This document shows positions 11,050 to 21,912 of a stretch of 64,000 bases of DNA, piece by piece. The DNA comes from Physcomitrium patens (Eukaryota > Streptophyta > Bryopsida > Funariales > Funariaceae). The notes under the pieces were generated by a model. That model saw only the letters and a program-made list of their open reading frames with translations. It made no database searches and had not been told where the DNA came from. The stretch's first letter is position 1, and every line of letters starts with the position of its first letter. The position numbers and the translations under genes are program-made. The stretch is from NCBI RefSeq assembly GCF_000002425.4, contig NC_037273.1, forward strand, positions 3,633,538 through 3,697,537, read 5' to 3'.

Positions 11050-12060
11050 GGCCTGGGATCAAGACATTAGTACGACGAAAAGTTCAGAGTCCAAGTTAGA
11101 TGCTATCATGAATGCCCTCGCTACATTATCGCAAAGAACTGCAGAGATTGAAGGAGTCGTGGCAAGGCTTTATAATGATGGAACATCTGGGATGGCACAA
11201 TCTAGGTTGCACCAGCCTCAAACTTCTGCACTTAGAGAAGCAACTTTGCCTCAGGTTTGACAAGCACCACTGGTTCTACAACATAAGGAGCCCCGAGTTA
11301 GCCTTCCGGACAAGTTCGATGGTACGCGTTCCAAGTTTCGAGGATTCGTCAAGCAAATCAAGTTGATAACAGTTTTATAACCTGAACGCTATCCAACGGA
11401 GGAGTCACGTGTTGGTCTTGTTGGAACCTTACTTACAGGACAAGCTCTATCATGGTTTGCTCCTTTGTTTGAGAAATGATTGTCCATACTAAATAACTTT
11501 GAAACCTTTTTGGAGGCGTTTGCGGAAGCATTTGGTGAACACGACAAGGTTCGATGGGCTACAACAAAGATCCGGTCACTACGACAAGGGATGCGTTCTA
11601 CATCAATCTATGCATCGGACTTCACGTAATTAGCATGCGACATCAATTGGGACGAAGAAGCGTTGATGAGTCAATTCTATTGGAGTTTAAGGGATGATGT
11701 GAAGGATTTGCTGTTAACTCTTCCTGATCCGCAAATGCTCAACGAAGCTATTAGCCAAGCTGTGAAGTACGATAATCACCTATTCCAACGTCATCAAGAC
11801 CAACGTTCAAGACAACATACGGTTCGCCACATCCCAACTATGTCGGCAAGTAGTGTGAATTCACATTCAGAGGTAGAAGACATGCAAATTGATGCGGTAC
11901 GTGTCAAATCTCTTACTCTAGAAGAAAAAACATGGCGTATGGAGGAAGGTCTATGCTTATATTGCAGTGAAGAAGGCCACAAAGTTGAAAACTGCCCCAA
12001 AAAGCAAAATCGACGTATTATTAAGACTAGGGGCACGTTTATTCAGGAAAACAAGGATGC
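11050..12060 (+). pseudogene. Chromo1b gag region
   Basis: The capsid-nucleocapsid region begins at an ATG at 11048 (MAWDQDISTTKSSESKLDAI). The capsid-like core lies around 11290-11800 and a CCHC knuckle (CLYCSEEGHKVENC) near 11955-11998. Gag would package the element RNA into virus-like particles in the cytoplasm. It is broken, but all parts are recognisable. Confidence 0.85.
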
Positions 12061-12079
12061 CTAGCTACAATAGGAACCG

Positions 12080-12760
12080 TGCGGCTGGACAGTGAAATAT
12101 CGCAACAACAACCAGATTCCTTTCTTTCCGCTCAACCTGCCCTTTGTTTTACAATCCCTTTGCTTATTGGCCCTCAAAAATTGAGAACCTTAGCATTATT
12201 AGATTCAAGAGCATCTGCTTGTTTCTTAGACGAAGAATTTGTGAAGCATCATAAGATCCCTATAGTACAAAAATCCAAACCTGTTCACGTTGAGGTCATA
12301 GATGGATGACCTTTATTGTCCGGTAGTGTCACCCATGAATCAAAACCTATAGAAGTGACGCTTAAGGGCCATAGTAGTCATATTATTTTCAATATTATTA
12401 GAACCCCATCAAATTCTGTTATTCTTGATCTTTCCTGGTTGAAAAAGCATAACCCATCCATAGATTGGAAGTTGCGGAAGATGACCTTTCCTACAAAACC
12501 ATCCAAGAGCAAGCCTAGTAGAAAACCCCGAATACAAAAATCCTTATTTATTGGAGCAAGAGCGTTTATAAGATCGTCCAAGAAAGGCACACCGTTTGTC
12601 ATTTATGCGACTCCAACTACCGGGGAGAAGATCTTGACAGCAAGTATACTGGAGCAATATAAGGATTTTAAAGACGTGTTTCAAAAGAAAAATGCCGACA
12701 TGCTACCGGAACACAGATCATATGATTGCGCCATAGACTTACAGGAAGGAACATAACTAC
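12080..12760 (+). pseudogene. Chromo1b protease region
   Basis: This is a retropepsin-like region with an active-site stretch (ALLDSRASACFLD) near 12197-12235, followed by linker sequence up to the RT. It matches 8290-8850 of Chromo1a. It would cleave the Gag-Pol polyprotein. The region is broken. Confidence 0.8.
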
Positions 12761-12789
12761 CTTTTGGCGCAATCTACAATCTATCACAG

Positions 12790-14010
12790 ACAGAGTTGGC
12801 GGAATTGCGGAAGTACATCGACAAGAATCTAGCCAAGAACTTCATCTGTCATTCAAAATCGTCAGCTGGAGCACCCATCTTATTTGTGAAGAAGAAAGAT
12901 GGCTCATTGCGGATGTGCGTGGACTATCGAGGCCTCAACAAGGTAACAAAGAAGAATTGTTATCCATTACCTTTGATTTCTGGTCTCTTAGAACAACTTG
13001 GACGTGCAAGGATCTTTACAAAAATTGATCTAAGGAGAGCTTACAACCTCGTATGAATCAAATAAGGAGATGAGTGGAAGACAGCGTTCCGTACAAGGTA
13101 TGGCCATTTTGAGTATAATGTCATGCCCTTTGGTCTTACCAATGCTCCAGCGGTCTTTCAACATATGATGAATGACATTTTCCGAGAGCACCTTGACGAT
13201 TTTGTTGTCATCTATTTGGATGATATTTTGATATTCTCCAAAAATGAGGAAGAGCATGAAAAATACGTTCGTTTGGTCTTAGAGAAACTACGCGAACGAG
13301 GACTATATGCCAAGTTGGAGAAGTGTTTATTTCACCAACTAGAAATGGAGTTTTTGGGGTTTGTTGCGACTACGGAAGGCTTGAAGATGGATCCCAAGAA
13401 GGTGGAAGCAATCGTGTCCGAGGAGGTTCCAAAGACGGTTAGAGACGTATAATGCTTTCTTGGTTTTGCTAACTTCTATCGGATCTTTATCAAGAATTAC
13501 TCTCAAGTTGCTGCTCCTCTCACTCGGTTAACATGCAAGGATAAGTTGGAATGGAGACCTCTAGTAGAGCAGGCGTTTCAAGACTTGAAGACCGCATTTA
13601 CTACGGCTCCAATCTTGGTACATCCAGACTTTACAAAGGCCTTCTATTTAGAAACTAATGCTTCGGATTTTGCTTTAGGAGCTGTACTTTCACAAATGGG
13701 AGAAGACAAGAAGCTCCATCCGGTTGCATTCTATTCTCGAAAGTTCTCTGCTGCTGAAATCAATTATGAGATCCACGATAAGGAACTTCTTGCTATAGTG
13801 GATTCTTTCCAAGAATGGCGTCACTTTTTTGAAAGAGCTACACATCCAGTGACCGTATACACAGATCACAAGAATTTGGAGTATTTCATGTTGGCTCGAG
13901 TTTTAAATCGACGTCAAGCTCAGTGGAGTATGTTGCTATCTAGGTTCGATTTTGTTATCACTTATCGACCTGAAAAGCAACAAGAACTAACTGATGCCTT
14001 ATCGAGGAGA
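12790..14010 (+). pseudogene. Chromo1b reverse transcriptase and RNase H region
   Basis: RT motifs occur in order: [19 protein letters not shown] near 12885-12940, MPFGLTNAPAVFQ near 13123-13160, YLDDILIFSK near 13213-13242 and the thumb by 13450. RNase H follows with the DASDFALGAVL stretch near 13654, an E-containing NYEIHDKELLA near 13765 and a TDHKNLEYF near 13863. This is the enzyme core that copies element RNA into DNA. A few breaks are present. Confidence 0.9.
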
Positions 14011-14089
14011 TCGTATCTTGTACCAAAGGCTGGAGAAGCAACGTTTGATCAACAATGTATGACACTGTTGAAGCCAGAGCAATTTCAGC

Positions 14090-15520
14090 TTTGCGCTACT
14101 ATTTTGCCAATTGATGCTGACTTCTTGAATCAGGTACGTGCCGTGACCATTGAAGATTCAGTAGCCATTGATATTAAGCAGCGTGCCAATGACGACAAGT
14201 TCAAGGTGGAGGGAGATCTTTTATACTTTGAGGAGCGGTTATATATCCCAAAAGGACCAGCACGACTCCGAGTTCTTCAATCTCGCCACGATTTTCCAGC
14301 TGCGGGACATTTTGGATTCAACAAGACCTTGGAGCTTATTTCTCAAGATTTTTGATGGCCCCAAATGTGGAAGGATGTGAAAGATTTTTTCCTCTCCTGT
14401 GACATCTGTTCAAGATCCAAGAATCCTCGACATTGCCCTTATGGACTCCTACAGCCATTGTCGATTCCACGTCGACTATGGTCTTCAATTTCCATGGACT
14501 TCATCATGGACCTACCATCATCAAACTCATTTGACAACATCTTTGTCGTGGTAAATCGGCTTACAAAAATGGCACACTTTGTCCCTTGCAAGAAGACATC
14601 GTCCAGTGAAGTCACAGCAAGGCTCTTTCTCGATAATGTGTATCGTTATCATGGACTACCAGATGATATCATATCAGATCGAGGAACCCAATTCGTATCA
14701 AAGTTTTGGAGATCTCTCTTTGAGATACTGAAGGTGGATATCAAGCTTTCTTCGGCTTTTCATCCTCAAACTGACGGCCAAACGGAACGGGTGAACCAAG
14801 TCTTGGAACAATATTTACGATGCAGCATCAACTATCAACAAGACGATTGGACCACATATCTGTCGCTAGCTGAGTTTGCATATAACAACACCCTCCATGC
14901 ATCGACTCAATACACACCATTCTTTTCCAACTATGGATATCATCCGAAGCTTGATTTATTGAGTCCATCAACAAATAACAATCCAACAGCTGAAGGATTT
15001 GCGAAACAATTATCACAGCTTCAAAATACGTTGAAGCTTCAATTACAATCCGCTCAAGAATCCTACAAGGCGTATGCAGATAGATTTCGGAATCAAGCAC
15101 CTACTTTCAAAATTGGAGATAAAGCATGGTTTCTTCAACGGAATATCAAGACCAAGTGACCATTTGATAAGTTGGACTATCAAAGATTGGGACCATTTAT
15201 CATCCAGAAGCAAATCAATCCAGTGGCGTACCGTCTGGAATTATCGGCTTCTATGAAGGTACATCCAGTCTTTCATGTTTCTCTGTTGGAGCCTTATCGA
15301 GAGTCGTCTTTTCTTAGAAGAGTGCAATGTCCACCACCTAGTATTGAGATCGAGAACCATGAAGAATACGAGGTTGAAAAGGTACTGGATTCACGGCGAA
15401 GGTGAGACAAGTTGGAATATCTTGTTCATTGGTGCGGCTACGACATTAATGAGCAAACGTGGGAGCCAGCTGAAAATCTCGCCAATGCGCCGCAAAAAGT
15501 ATAGGAGTTTCATCAACAAC
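14090..15520 (+). pseudogene. Chromo1b integrase and chromodomain region
   Basis: The N-terminal zinc-binding stretch is near 14285-14420 (H...H...CDIC), the catalytic core near 14480-14900 (SMDFIMDLP, SDRGTQF, and the Glu of QTERVNQVLEQ), and a GPY/F-like C-terminus near 15170-15330. The chromodomain lies near 15405-15510 with an EYLVHWCGYDINEQTWEPAE phrase. Chromodomains mark the Ty3 chromovirus branch. Broken, but well preserved. Downstream, 15521-16072, is a non-coding or decayed tail. Confidence 0.9.
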
Positions 15521-16072
15521 ATGCTCATAAATCTAAGCCGGTTTGACGATAGCTTCCTTCTAAAGCTTGCTCATCCAAGAATATAAGAAAAGGGGAGAGC
15601 ACCACCAAAATTCGTAGTTGATGTAGTTATTTTCTCTAAGATAAAATAGAATTTTTTCAGCAGCCATAGTTTGGTCTTCTGATATGGATAGCCAAGAGAT
15701 AGATACTATGCCAGTCAGATTATCTCAACCAACTAACTCACGAAGGTGACCCCGAGATGAAGAACCACCTACACCACGACGACGACAGAGGATACCAAGT
15801 AATCGATCACTGGTGATTGTATTTGAGTCCGAGCTTGCTTTCGATGGTCAGCCAGAAGGCATATTTGTAGGACAATTTCACAATGAAGACACGGAAGTTC
15901 ATGCTTGGTCAGAAGTTGAAGGAGTGGGCCACTACCGTTGGCTTCAAGGGTCGATGAACCACTTACCTTGTGAACAACAGTTGGAGTTCATAGCAGACGT
16001 TATGTGACAGATCTTCATTTTTTTGCGTTGGTACTGATTGACAACAACATTGCTTCTCAGAGACCTCGAAGG

Positions 16073-16087
16073 TAAAGGAGGGGGTGA
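16073..16087 (+). other. Polypurine tract of Chromo1b
   Basis: AAAGGAGGGGGTGA immediately precedes the 3' LTR. It is the expected primer site for plus-strand DNA synthesis, and its place fixes the LTR start at 16088. Confidence 0.8.
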
Positions 16088-16381
16088 TGTTAGGGACATA
16101 GTCCTTAGAACCTTCTAGAGATAAGTTTCTAGAACCTTCTAGAAGCGAGTCTCTGGAACCTTCTAGAAGCTTCCTAGTTGGTAGAAGTTGCTTGAGAAGC
16201 TTCCTAAATAGGAGTATATATTGGAATCGAGGCTGAAGAGTTCTTCAGTCTCGACAACACATCTCTTGGAGCTCTAACTCACCTCTCTGGTGTTCTTGTA
16301 TTTATCTGATTAATCTAGTTCTTGCCAGTTCTTCTTGAACTTTTTGTTAGATCTCGAGTCTATATTTTTGTGTCCGTGACA
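16088..16381 (+). repeat. 3' LTR of Chromo1b
   Basis: This 294-bp LTR runs from TGTTAGGGAC to TCCGTGACA, directly after the polypurine tract. It is about 97% identical to the 5' LTR by eye and keeps the same heat-shock-element array at about 16106-16205. Confidence 0.92.
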
Positions 16382-16386
16382 GAAGC

Positions 16387-16529
16387 TTCTCAAGCAGCTT
16401 CTATAAGTTAGGAAGCTTCTCAAGTAGCTTCCATAAGCTTAAAAACTTCTCAAGTAGCTTCTACAAACTACAAAGCTTCTCTAGAACCTTCTAGAATCTT
16501 CTACAACTTTCTAATGTATGTCCTTGATA
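16387..16529 (-). repeat. 5' LTR of Chromo1a, outer part
   Basis: It continues the LTR interrupted by Chromo1b and matches 2910-3051 with GAAGCTTC dimers and the end 'tgtccttgata'. It is followed by cttgg (16530-16534), the right copy of the 5-bp duplication of Chromo1a. Confidence 0.85.
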
Positions 16530-16642
16530 CTTGGTATGGGACATTATCAATGGTTGAAAGTATGTAGCAAATACAATTTGGTGCATCTTGAACTTCATCA
16601 ATATGTAATCAATGTGGAATTCGTCCCTAGAAGGAGGGATAA

Positions 16643-17185
16643 TATCACGAACATACATATTTATCTTGATAATTATGTAGATAATAAGAATAGGTAGAAG
16701 TAAGTCAAAGTAGATAAATATGATAATATCTCATGGAAAGCTTCCTAGAAGCTTTATAGATACTAATTTGCTTTTATACATGTCTATAGGTGATTGATAG
16801 GTTAAAAATTTGACCAACCAAGAAGCCACATGTTGATACGTTGACCATTTGTAATACAAGATGGACAAATGGCGCACACCTAAAAAACTTGCCTTGGAAT
16901 TAGACATGTGTCCTGTAAGTTAGACGTGTATTAGATGTCCTATAGCATGTTGCCACTATTTCTTAATTAAGTAGTATATATAGAGGCAAGAGTGAGGCCT
17001 TCTTCACTCTTGTCAATTCTTTTCTTGCTTTTTAATTTAGTTTCATAAGCCTTATGTTTTCTAGTCTTTGGCAATAGACATTCTAGTTCTTTGTTGAATA
17101 TATATACTTTCTTCTATTTTGTCACTTTTCTTTTAACAAAAATTCTATGACTTTATGCATCTTCTTCCAGTGTGTGTCCTTGACA
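16643..17185 (+). repeat. 3' LTR of the plus-strand Chromo2 remnant
   Basis: This 543-bp LTR follows a purine tract at 16629-16640. It is the reverse complement in layout of the LTRs at 21057, 28172, 41209 and 46807: a start like TATCACGAACATAC, a TATA-like 'tatatatag' near 16975, a 'gaggccttcttcactcttg' stretch shared with all copies, and an end at 'tgtccttgaca'. Confidence 0.75.
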
Positions 17186-17530
17186 GGAAGTAAGATTAAA
17201 CAATAAAGAGAGGTTTAATAAAACTCATCAATTGAGGCCTAAGCTAATTGAAGTGAGTGATTGGATTTTGATTTATGATAGTAGTTTGATGCACCAATAT
17301 TTTTATTCTTTGTAAGTTTGCAGGGTATTGATTTGGATCCTATGTGGTAGTTGAAGTACATAATAATGTAACTTATTCTCTTTGAGAGTTAGATAGAACA
17401 TCATTAAAGACTAAGTTTGCAAAAAAGTAAATTAAGGTCTTCAAGCAATAAGATGAAATGACTTATTTGAAGGATTTAGAGGCTTTTGAGCTTCAATATT
17501 TTAATCAATGGTTCAAAAGTGATATAATTC
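17186..17530 (+). mobile_element. Fragment of LongLTR-type pol (integrase C-terminal end)
   Basis: Plus-strand translation near 17200-17290 (HQLRPKLIE-SDWILIYDSSL) matches the integrase C-terminal region of the whole LongLTR element on the minus strand at 53640-53740 (HRLRPKAIEEGDWVLVYDNSL), and decayed similarity continues to about 17480. The Chromo2 LTR ending at 17185 is inserted at its left edge. It is a short, old, broken fragment. Confidence 0.65.
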
Positions 17531-17861
17531 ACAATGACTTTGATTCTAATGATGGAAGTATTGTGGTCTAATTCTTTGGCACATGCCAAAGAATGCATAA
17601 GTTTTGAAGAGATGAGTATCATAATACACTTAATTTAAGTACATTAATACACATTAATTAATTTCATTGATAGGAGAGGAGGAAGCTAGTGCTAATATAA
17701 TTATGAACTTAAATAAAATTTAAAATAAGAGGTTATTAGCTTAAATAAATTATTTAAGCTTGAGGATATTATTTTTTAGGATAGATATCTAATTATATAG
17801 TGATTCAAGGTGGATATTGGGAGAAGTTTAGGATGGAGGTTTTAGAAGCAAGTAGGATTTG
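17531..17861. other. AT-rich DNA without recognisable gene
   Basis: No open frame or element similarity was seen. It may be the untranslated continuation of the LongLTR-type fragment on its left. Confidence 0.5.
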
Positions 17862-18107
17862 TTTTTTGCTAAAATTTTCATGAAGAAAGATTCAACAATA
17901 GTTTAGATTTTTCTACACCACTTCTCATGTTTTTATTTTTTTGTATTCATATTTGAAGGAAAGCAAAATCTAGTTATGAAATTTTTAATAAGCTATAATA
18001 CACAAGAAATAAAGCTATGAAGAGGGAGATTCAAATAAATTTGTAGAAAGGGGGTTGCTAAAATTTTGAAAAAGGAGATTCAACATTGGTTTGGATTTTC
18101 TTATACC

Positions 18108-18142
<35 letters not shown>

Positions 18143-18255
18143 TATTTATATTTGGAAGAAAGCTAGATCTAAATGTGAAATTTCCAATAAATCTTAGCAC
18201 TTAAGATATAGAGCTGTAATGAGAGAGATTCAAGCAAATTTGTAAGAAGAGATTG
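17862..18255 (+). repeat. Tandem repeat, about 190 bp, two units plus a partial third
   Basis: Units start near 17862 and 18053, each beginning 'ttgctaaaattttgaa' or similar and containing 'gagattcaacattggtttgg' and 'aagctagatctaaatgtgaa'; a third partial unit starts near 18253. A T-run of about 28 bases at 18112-18139 lies in the second unit. The units resemble the inverted tandem repeat at 655-1175. No protein or RNA gene is apparent. Confidence 0.6.
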
Positions 18256-18599
18256 TTGGAGTTTTTGGGCAGCAAATTTCAAGACTAATTTGAGGTTTTT
18301 AATGCCATTCATTGGATTTTTATTTTTTTTATTTTTTTATTTTCAATGAATTAATTTTTTTCTAAATTGAATTAATAATAAATGAATTACATATATTTTA
18401 ATAAAAATAAATTTAAATTTGGGATTAAAATTAAGAATTAGATACATTCTAATATAAGAAAGAAATCAATCTATAAATTTTACCTAGCCTTTGGACTACC
18501 TTTTATATTTGATTTTATTTGGAATAACATTGAGTCTTCTTGAAACCTACTTATAATCAAGGATTCCATGTTTTCTTCAAGAGGCTTGCCTTCTTGACA
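18256..18599. other. AT-rich DNA without recognisable gene
   Basis: Low-complexity T-rich stretches at 18310-18350 are followed by unplaced sequence. Recognisable Chromo2 pol begins near 18600, so this marks the lost 3' side of Chromo2-alpha or its flank. Confidence 0.5.
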
Positions 18600-21056
18600 C
18601 TAAGTTGGTCTTTTGTGATTCTTAAGCTTCTTTTATTTATGCCTTTGTTATTGTTTGTAGTTCAAATAAATGATTTACTAAATCTTCTATTATAAGATTA
18701 TCAAATTTTAAAAATTCAAAAGCATCGAAATATAGATTTTAACTATAATTGATAAAAAAAAAATTGTTATATAAAAAAATATATCATATTATTATAAAAA
18801 AACTCTACCAATGGTAATAGAGTTGTCAAATCATCTTATTAGAATTTGATGATACATTTCAAATATTGCTCTAAAATTTACTTTATATACTTTTTTTGTC
18901 CATTAATTTGAAGATAAAAAATAAAAGATAACTTTTATCTTTAAAAATTTAAAAAGAATTTTCTAAAATCTTCATTAAAATTGAGTCTTTCTATCTAAAA
19001 TAATATCCTTGAACAATCCATAATAGCAATAAATATTGCTAAGAAAAAACTTAGCTATTTCTTAATAAATGATAAATTTTATATATAGTATAAAATATAC
19101 CATCTTTAAAAAATAGTTTACTATCATAAATATAGAATCATGCAAACTTGAAATTAGAAGCTCAATAATAAAATCCATAGAAACAAAAGACCATGGTTGT
19201 TTTACAATAGTTAATAGTTGAAGAAATCTATAAGATCAATAATGAAGAGTTGTTGATCTTAAACAAATGTCACATGATTGTACAAAGTATTTGACTATCT
19301 TTTACATTTGAAGTTACTAAAAATCTCATGGTATTAGATCCAAAATCTTGTTGTATTTAAAATATCTTTTAATTAGAAATTTGTGATGAATCCAAAAAAT
19401 ATATAACTAAGCTTTATCTTTTAGAATAAATAATTATTTTTAAAAATAGAATAAAATATTTTTTAATTTAAATCTAATAGTATCATGAAATTTAAAAAAA
19501 TTATTTTTAATATTATGAATAAGATGATCAAAGGGCATACTCAACCTAACTTGCTTGAAAAAGATTGAATCAACAATCAATGTTGATTTCATTGCTTAAA
19601 GATGAAAAACCTTCAATTTTAAGAAAATTATTTTTTATTAATCAAAATTTGTATATTTTTTTTTGGATATAAGATAAGAAAGTCTAAAAAAAGTATATAA
19701 CAAACTTTATTTTTTGTTGGATTGATAAATACTCTTGAACTCAAATCTTCATAAAGACTTGCTTTAATGAGCTTGGCTACAATTCAAAATATGTGCCAAC
19801 ATGAAATATTTGACGTTTTTATAATCTATATATACAATGAATAGACTAAAGGCACCTTCTTGATAATGGTGCCATTCTTAAAATAAATCTACAATTTTAA
19901 GAAGCTCTTTATCATGGATTTCATAGTTAATTTCAATTTTAAAAGATTTTATAGAATAAAAAGCTTATTATCTATTCTTATTTATAACATTACTACATCT
20001 ATGGCAAATTTTGGTGTATTTATTTCTATAAAGAATACCTTAGAAAAGTCAATATAATACAAGATTGGTACAAAAATAAATGTTGTCTTTAAGGCTTCAA
20101 AAGATATTTTAGCTTCTTTGTTTCATTCAAATTTGCCTTTATATGTCAAACATGTAAAAAGAATTACAATATAAAAAAATTTCTTGATAAAAATTCAATA
20201 ATAATAGACAAATCTCAAAAAATATTACACATCTTTGATTATTTTTGAGATCTTTCAATCCATGATAGTTTGGACTTTCTTAGGATCTATTACAAGACCA
20301 TCATTTGAAATGACATATCCTAAGATGTCAATTTATGTAATATGAAATACACACTTTTCTATCTTGACATATAATCTTGTATTTTTTAGTTTTTATAATA
20401 TACAACAAAAATGAAATTCATACTCTTTTATGTTTTTAGAATAGATTAAAATTTTTTCTAAATAATAAATAGTAAAGTTATTAAGAAACTCAAATAAAAC
20501 ATCATTTATTAGATATTAAAAAAATAGTTGGTGAATTTGTGAATAAAAAAGAGATGATATTATATTCAAAACGTCTATATCTAATCCAAAATATAATTTT
20601 TTAATCATTTTTTTTAATGTATACTATGTTATATGCTCTTTATAGATCTATTTTGTTGTAGAACATTTTTTAATTGAATTGATCAAAAAATTTTAAAATC
20701 AAAGATAGAAGAGACCTAATTTTTATTAAATCTTATTGAATCTTTCATATTCCACAAATACTTGCAAAGATCTATCTTTTTTCTACACAAATAAGACAAG
20801 AATTTCATTTGGAGACTTAAAATAATGTGTACAATTTTTAGCTAAGTTCTTATCAATGTATTCTTTCAATGCAATCAACTCATTTTGTGATAGGCTATAA
20901 ATTGGTCCAAATGAGGATTGAGTTTTTTCTTGAAGTTCAATGGAATAATTATAGAGATAATGCTTTAAATAATAATTATATTTTTTTTCCAAAAATATCT
21001 TAAAAATCTTAGTATTAGCTTAAAATACCATTTTAATTTTTTTTTTCAAAAATAGG

Positions 21057-21606
21057 TATGTCATGTGGAAATGATAAGAAATTAATGGAAAAGTTTTAAA
21101 AATTTATATTTTTTAAAAAAATATGTAACAAAATAAAAATAAAAGTATATATATTAAAAAGAAATTAGAATGGATATTACCAAAAGACAAGAAAATTAGA
21201 GACTTCTTCAAACTAGACTAGAAGCAAGAAATGAATTAATGAAAGTGAAGAAGGCTTTATTCTTATTTCTATATATACTATCTATTTAAGAACTATGTAG
21301 CAATGCTTTATAGAACCTCCAAAATGAGTTGACTTTACACAACACATATCTTAATTTGTAAGGGAAGTTTTTTGTATAGACACTATATAGTTAGCTTGTT
21401 CTATAAGCTACCAATGTTTATGGCATATAATTAATTTTTTGATAAAGTTTCTAACTTATCAATCAACTACAAATATATATAAAATCAAAGCAGTATCTAT
21501 GAAGCTTCTAAGAAGCTTTTTTAGAAGATATTATAAAAATTTATTTATTTATTTTTATCTATTCATATTATTTAGATAACAATTATAATAAGTATATGTT
21601 TATGAC
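21057..21606 (-). repeat. 3' LTR of Chromo2-beta
   Basis: This LTR of about 550 bp ends 'tatgacatta' before a minus-sense purine tract. It shares the 'gaagaaggctttattctt' stretch, a TATA-like region and an 'aagcttctaagaagctt' palindrome with all Chromo2 LTRs. Confidence 0.75.
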
Positions 21607-21912
21607 ATTACTTCTTCTTCTAGGAGTGAGTTCACAAGGAGCTATGATCACATATTGAACAAGTCTAAAATGCAACAAATTGTATTTGCCACATATTTTG
21701 ATCTTTATTTCTTTCAAAGATAATTGATAGGTCTTCTCAACCATTAGTAATGTCTCATTCTACAATAAGAAGATCACTCTATAACTTGATCATTGTTGAG
21801 ATCTTTGTAACTTCTTTCAAATAAAACATATGTAACACCATCAATAGTCATTCCTACCTCCAATAAAATCACCAAACATTAAGACTCTCTTCCTAGGTTG
21901 TAATACCAAACA

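Larger units (their letters stand above)
10472..16381 (+). mobile_element. Chromo1b, nearly complete Ty3/gypsy chromovirus
   Basis: This 5.9-kb element on the plus strand has LTRs at 10472-10768 and 16088-16381, a primer-binding site, gag with a zinc knuckle, protease, RT, RNase H, integrase, chromodomain and polypurine tract. Flanks aaagc (10467-10471) and gaagc (16382-16386) are a 5-bp target duplication with one change. It sits in the 5' LTR of Chromo1a. The LTRs differ at about ten sites (about 3% by eye), mostly A/G or C/T, which would mean one to two million years if a typical plant rate applies. All parts are present; roughly half a dozen breaks make it non-autonomous as read. Confidence 0.92.
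2693..16529 (-). mobile_element. Chromo1a, Ty3/gypsy chromovirus, broken, split by three insertions
   Basis: This is a minus-strand LTR retrotransposon of the chromodomain lineage. Its order on the minus strand is 5' LTR (16529-16387 plus 10471-10226), leader, gag with a CCHC knuckle, protease, reverse transcriptase, RNase H, integrase, chromodomain, polypurine tract and 3' LTR (3051-2693). It closely matches Chromo1b throughout. A solo LongLTR LTR (4984-6277) and a partial related LTR (about 6437-7163) lie in the pol region, and Chromo1b lies in the 5' LTR. Flanks catgg/cttgg are a 5-bp target duplication with one change. The LTRs differ by roughly a tenth by eye, so it is clearly older than Chromo1b. 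It carries many breaks and is a fossil. Confidence 0.88.
1900..17185 (+). mobile_element. Chromo2 remnant (Ty3/gypsy chromovirus), 3' end only, split by Chromo1a
   Basis: This is the 3' part of a plus-strand element of the same family as the minus copies at 18600-49830. Seen parts are a decayed GPY/F-like stretch from about 1900, a chromodomain-like stretch around 2150-2290, a family-specific tail at 2290-2692 that matches the reverse complement of 41860-42380, and after Chromo1a a polypurine tract at 16629-16640 and a 3' LTR. Chromo1a (2693-16529) interrupts the tail; the flanks catgg (2688-2692) and cttgg (16530-16534) are its 5-bp duplication with one change. The right end abuts a LongLTR-type pol fragment, so the remnant had inserted into that. 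It is heavily broken and old. The left limit is uncertain. Confidence 0.65.

Noticed and set aside
18112-18139. T-run that could mark the tail of a minus-strand SINE or LINE
   Set aside because: It lies within a tandem repeat unit that also exists without the run; no SINE boxes or LINE coding sequence flank it.
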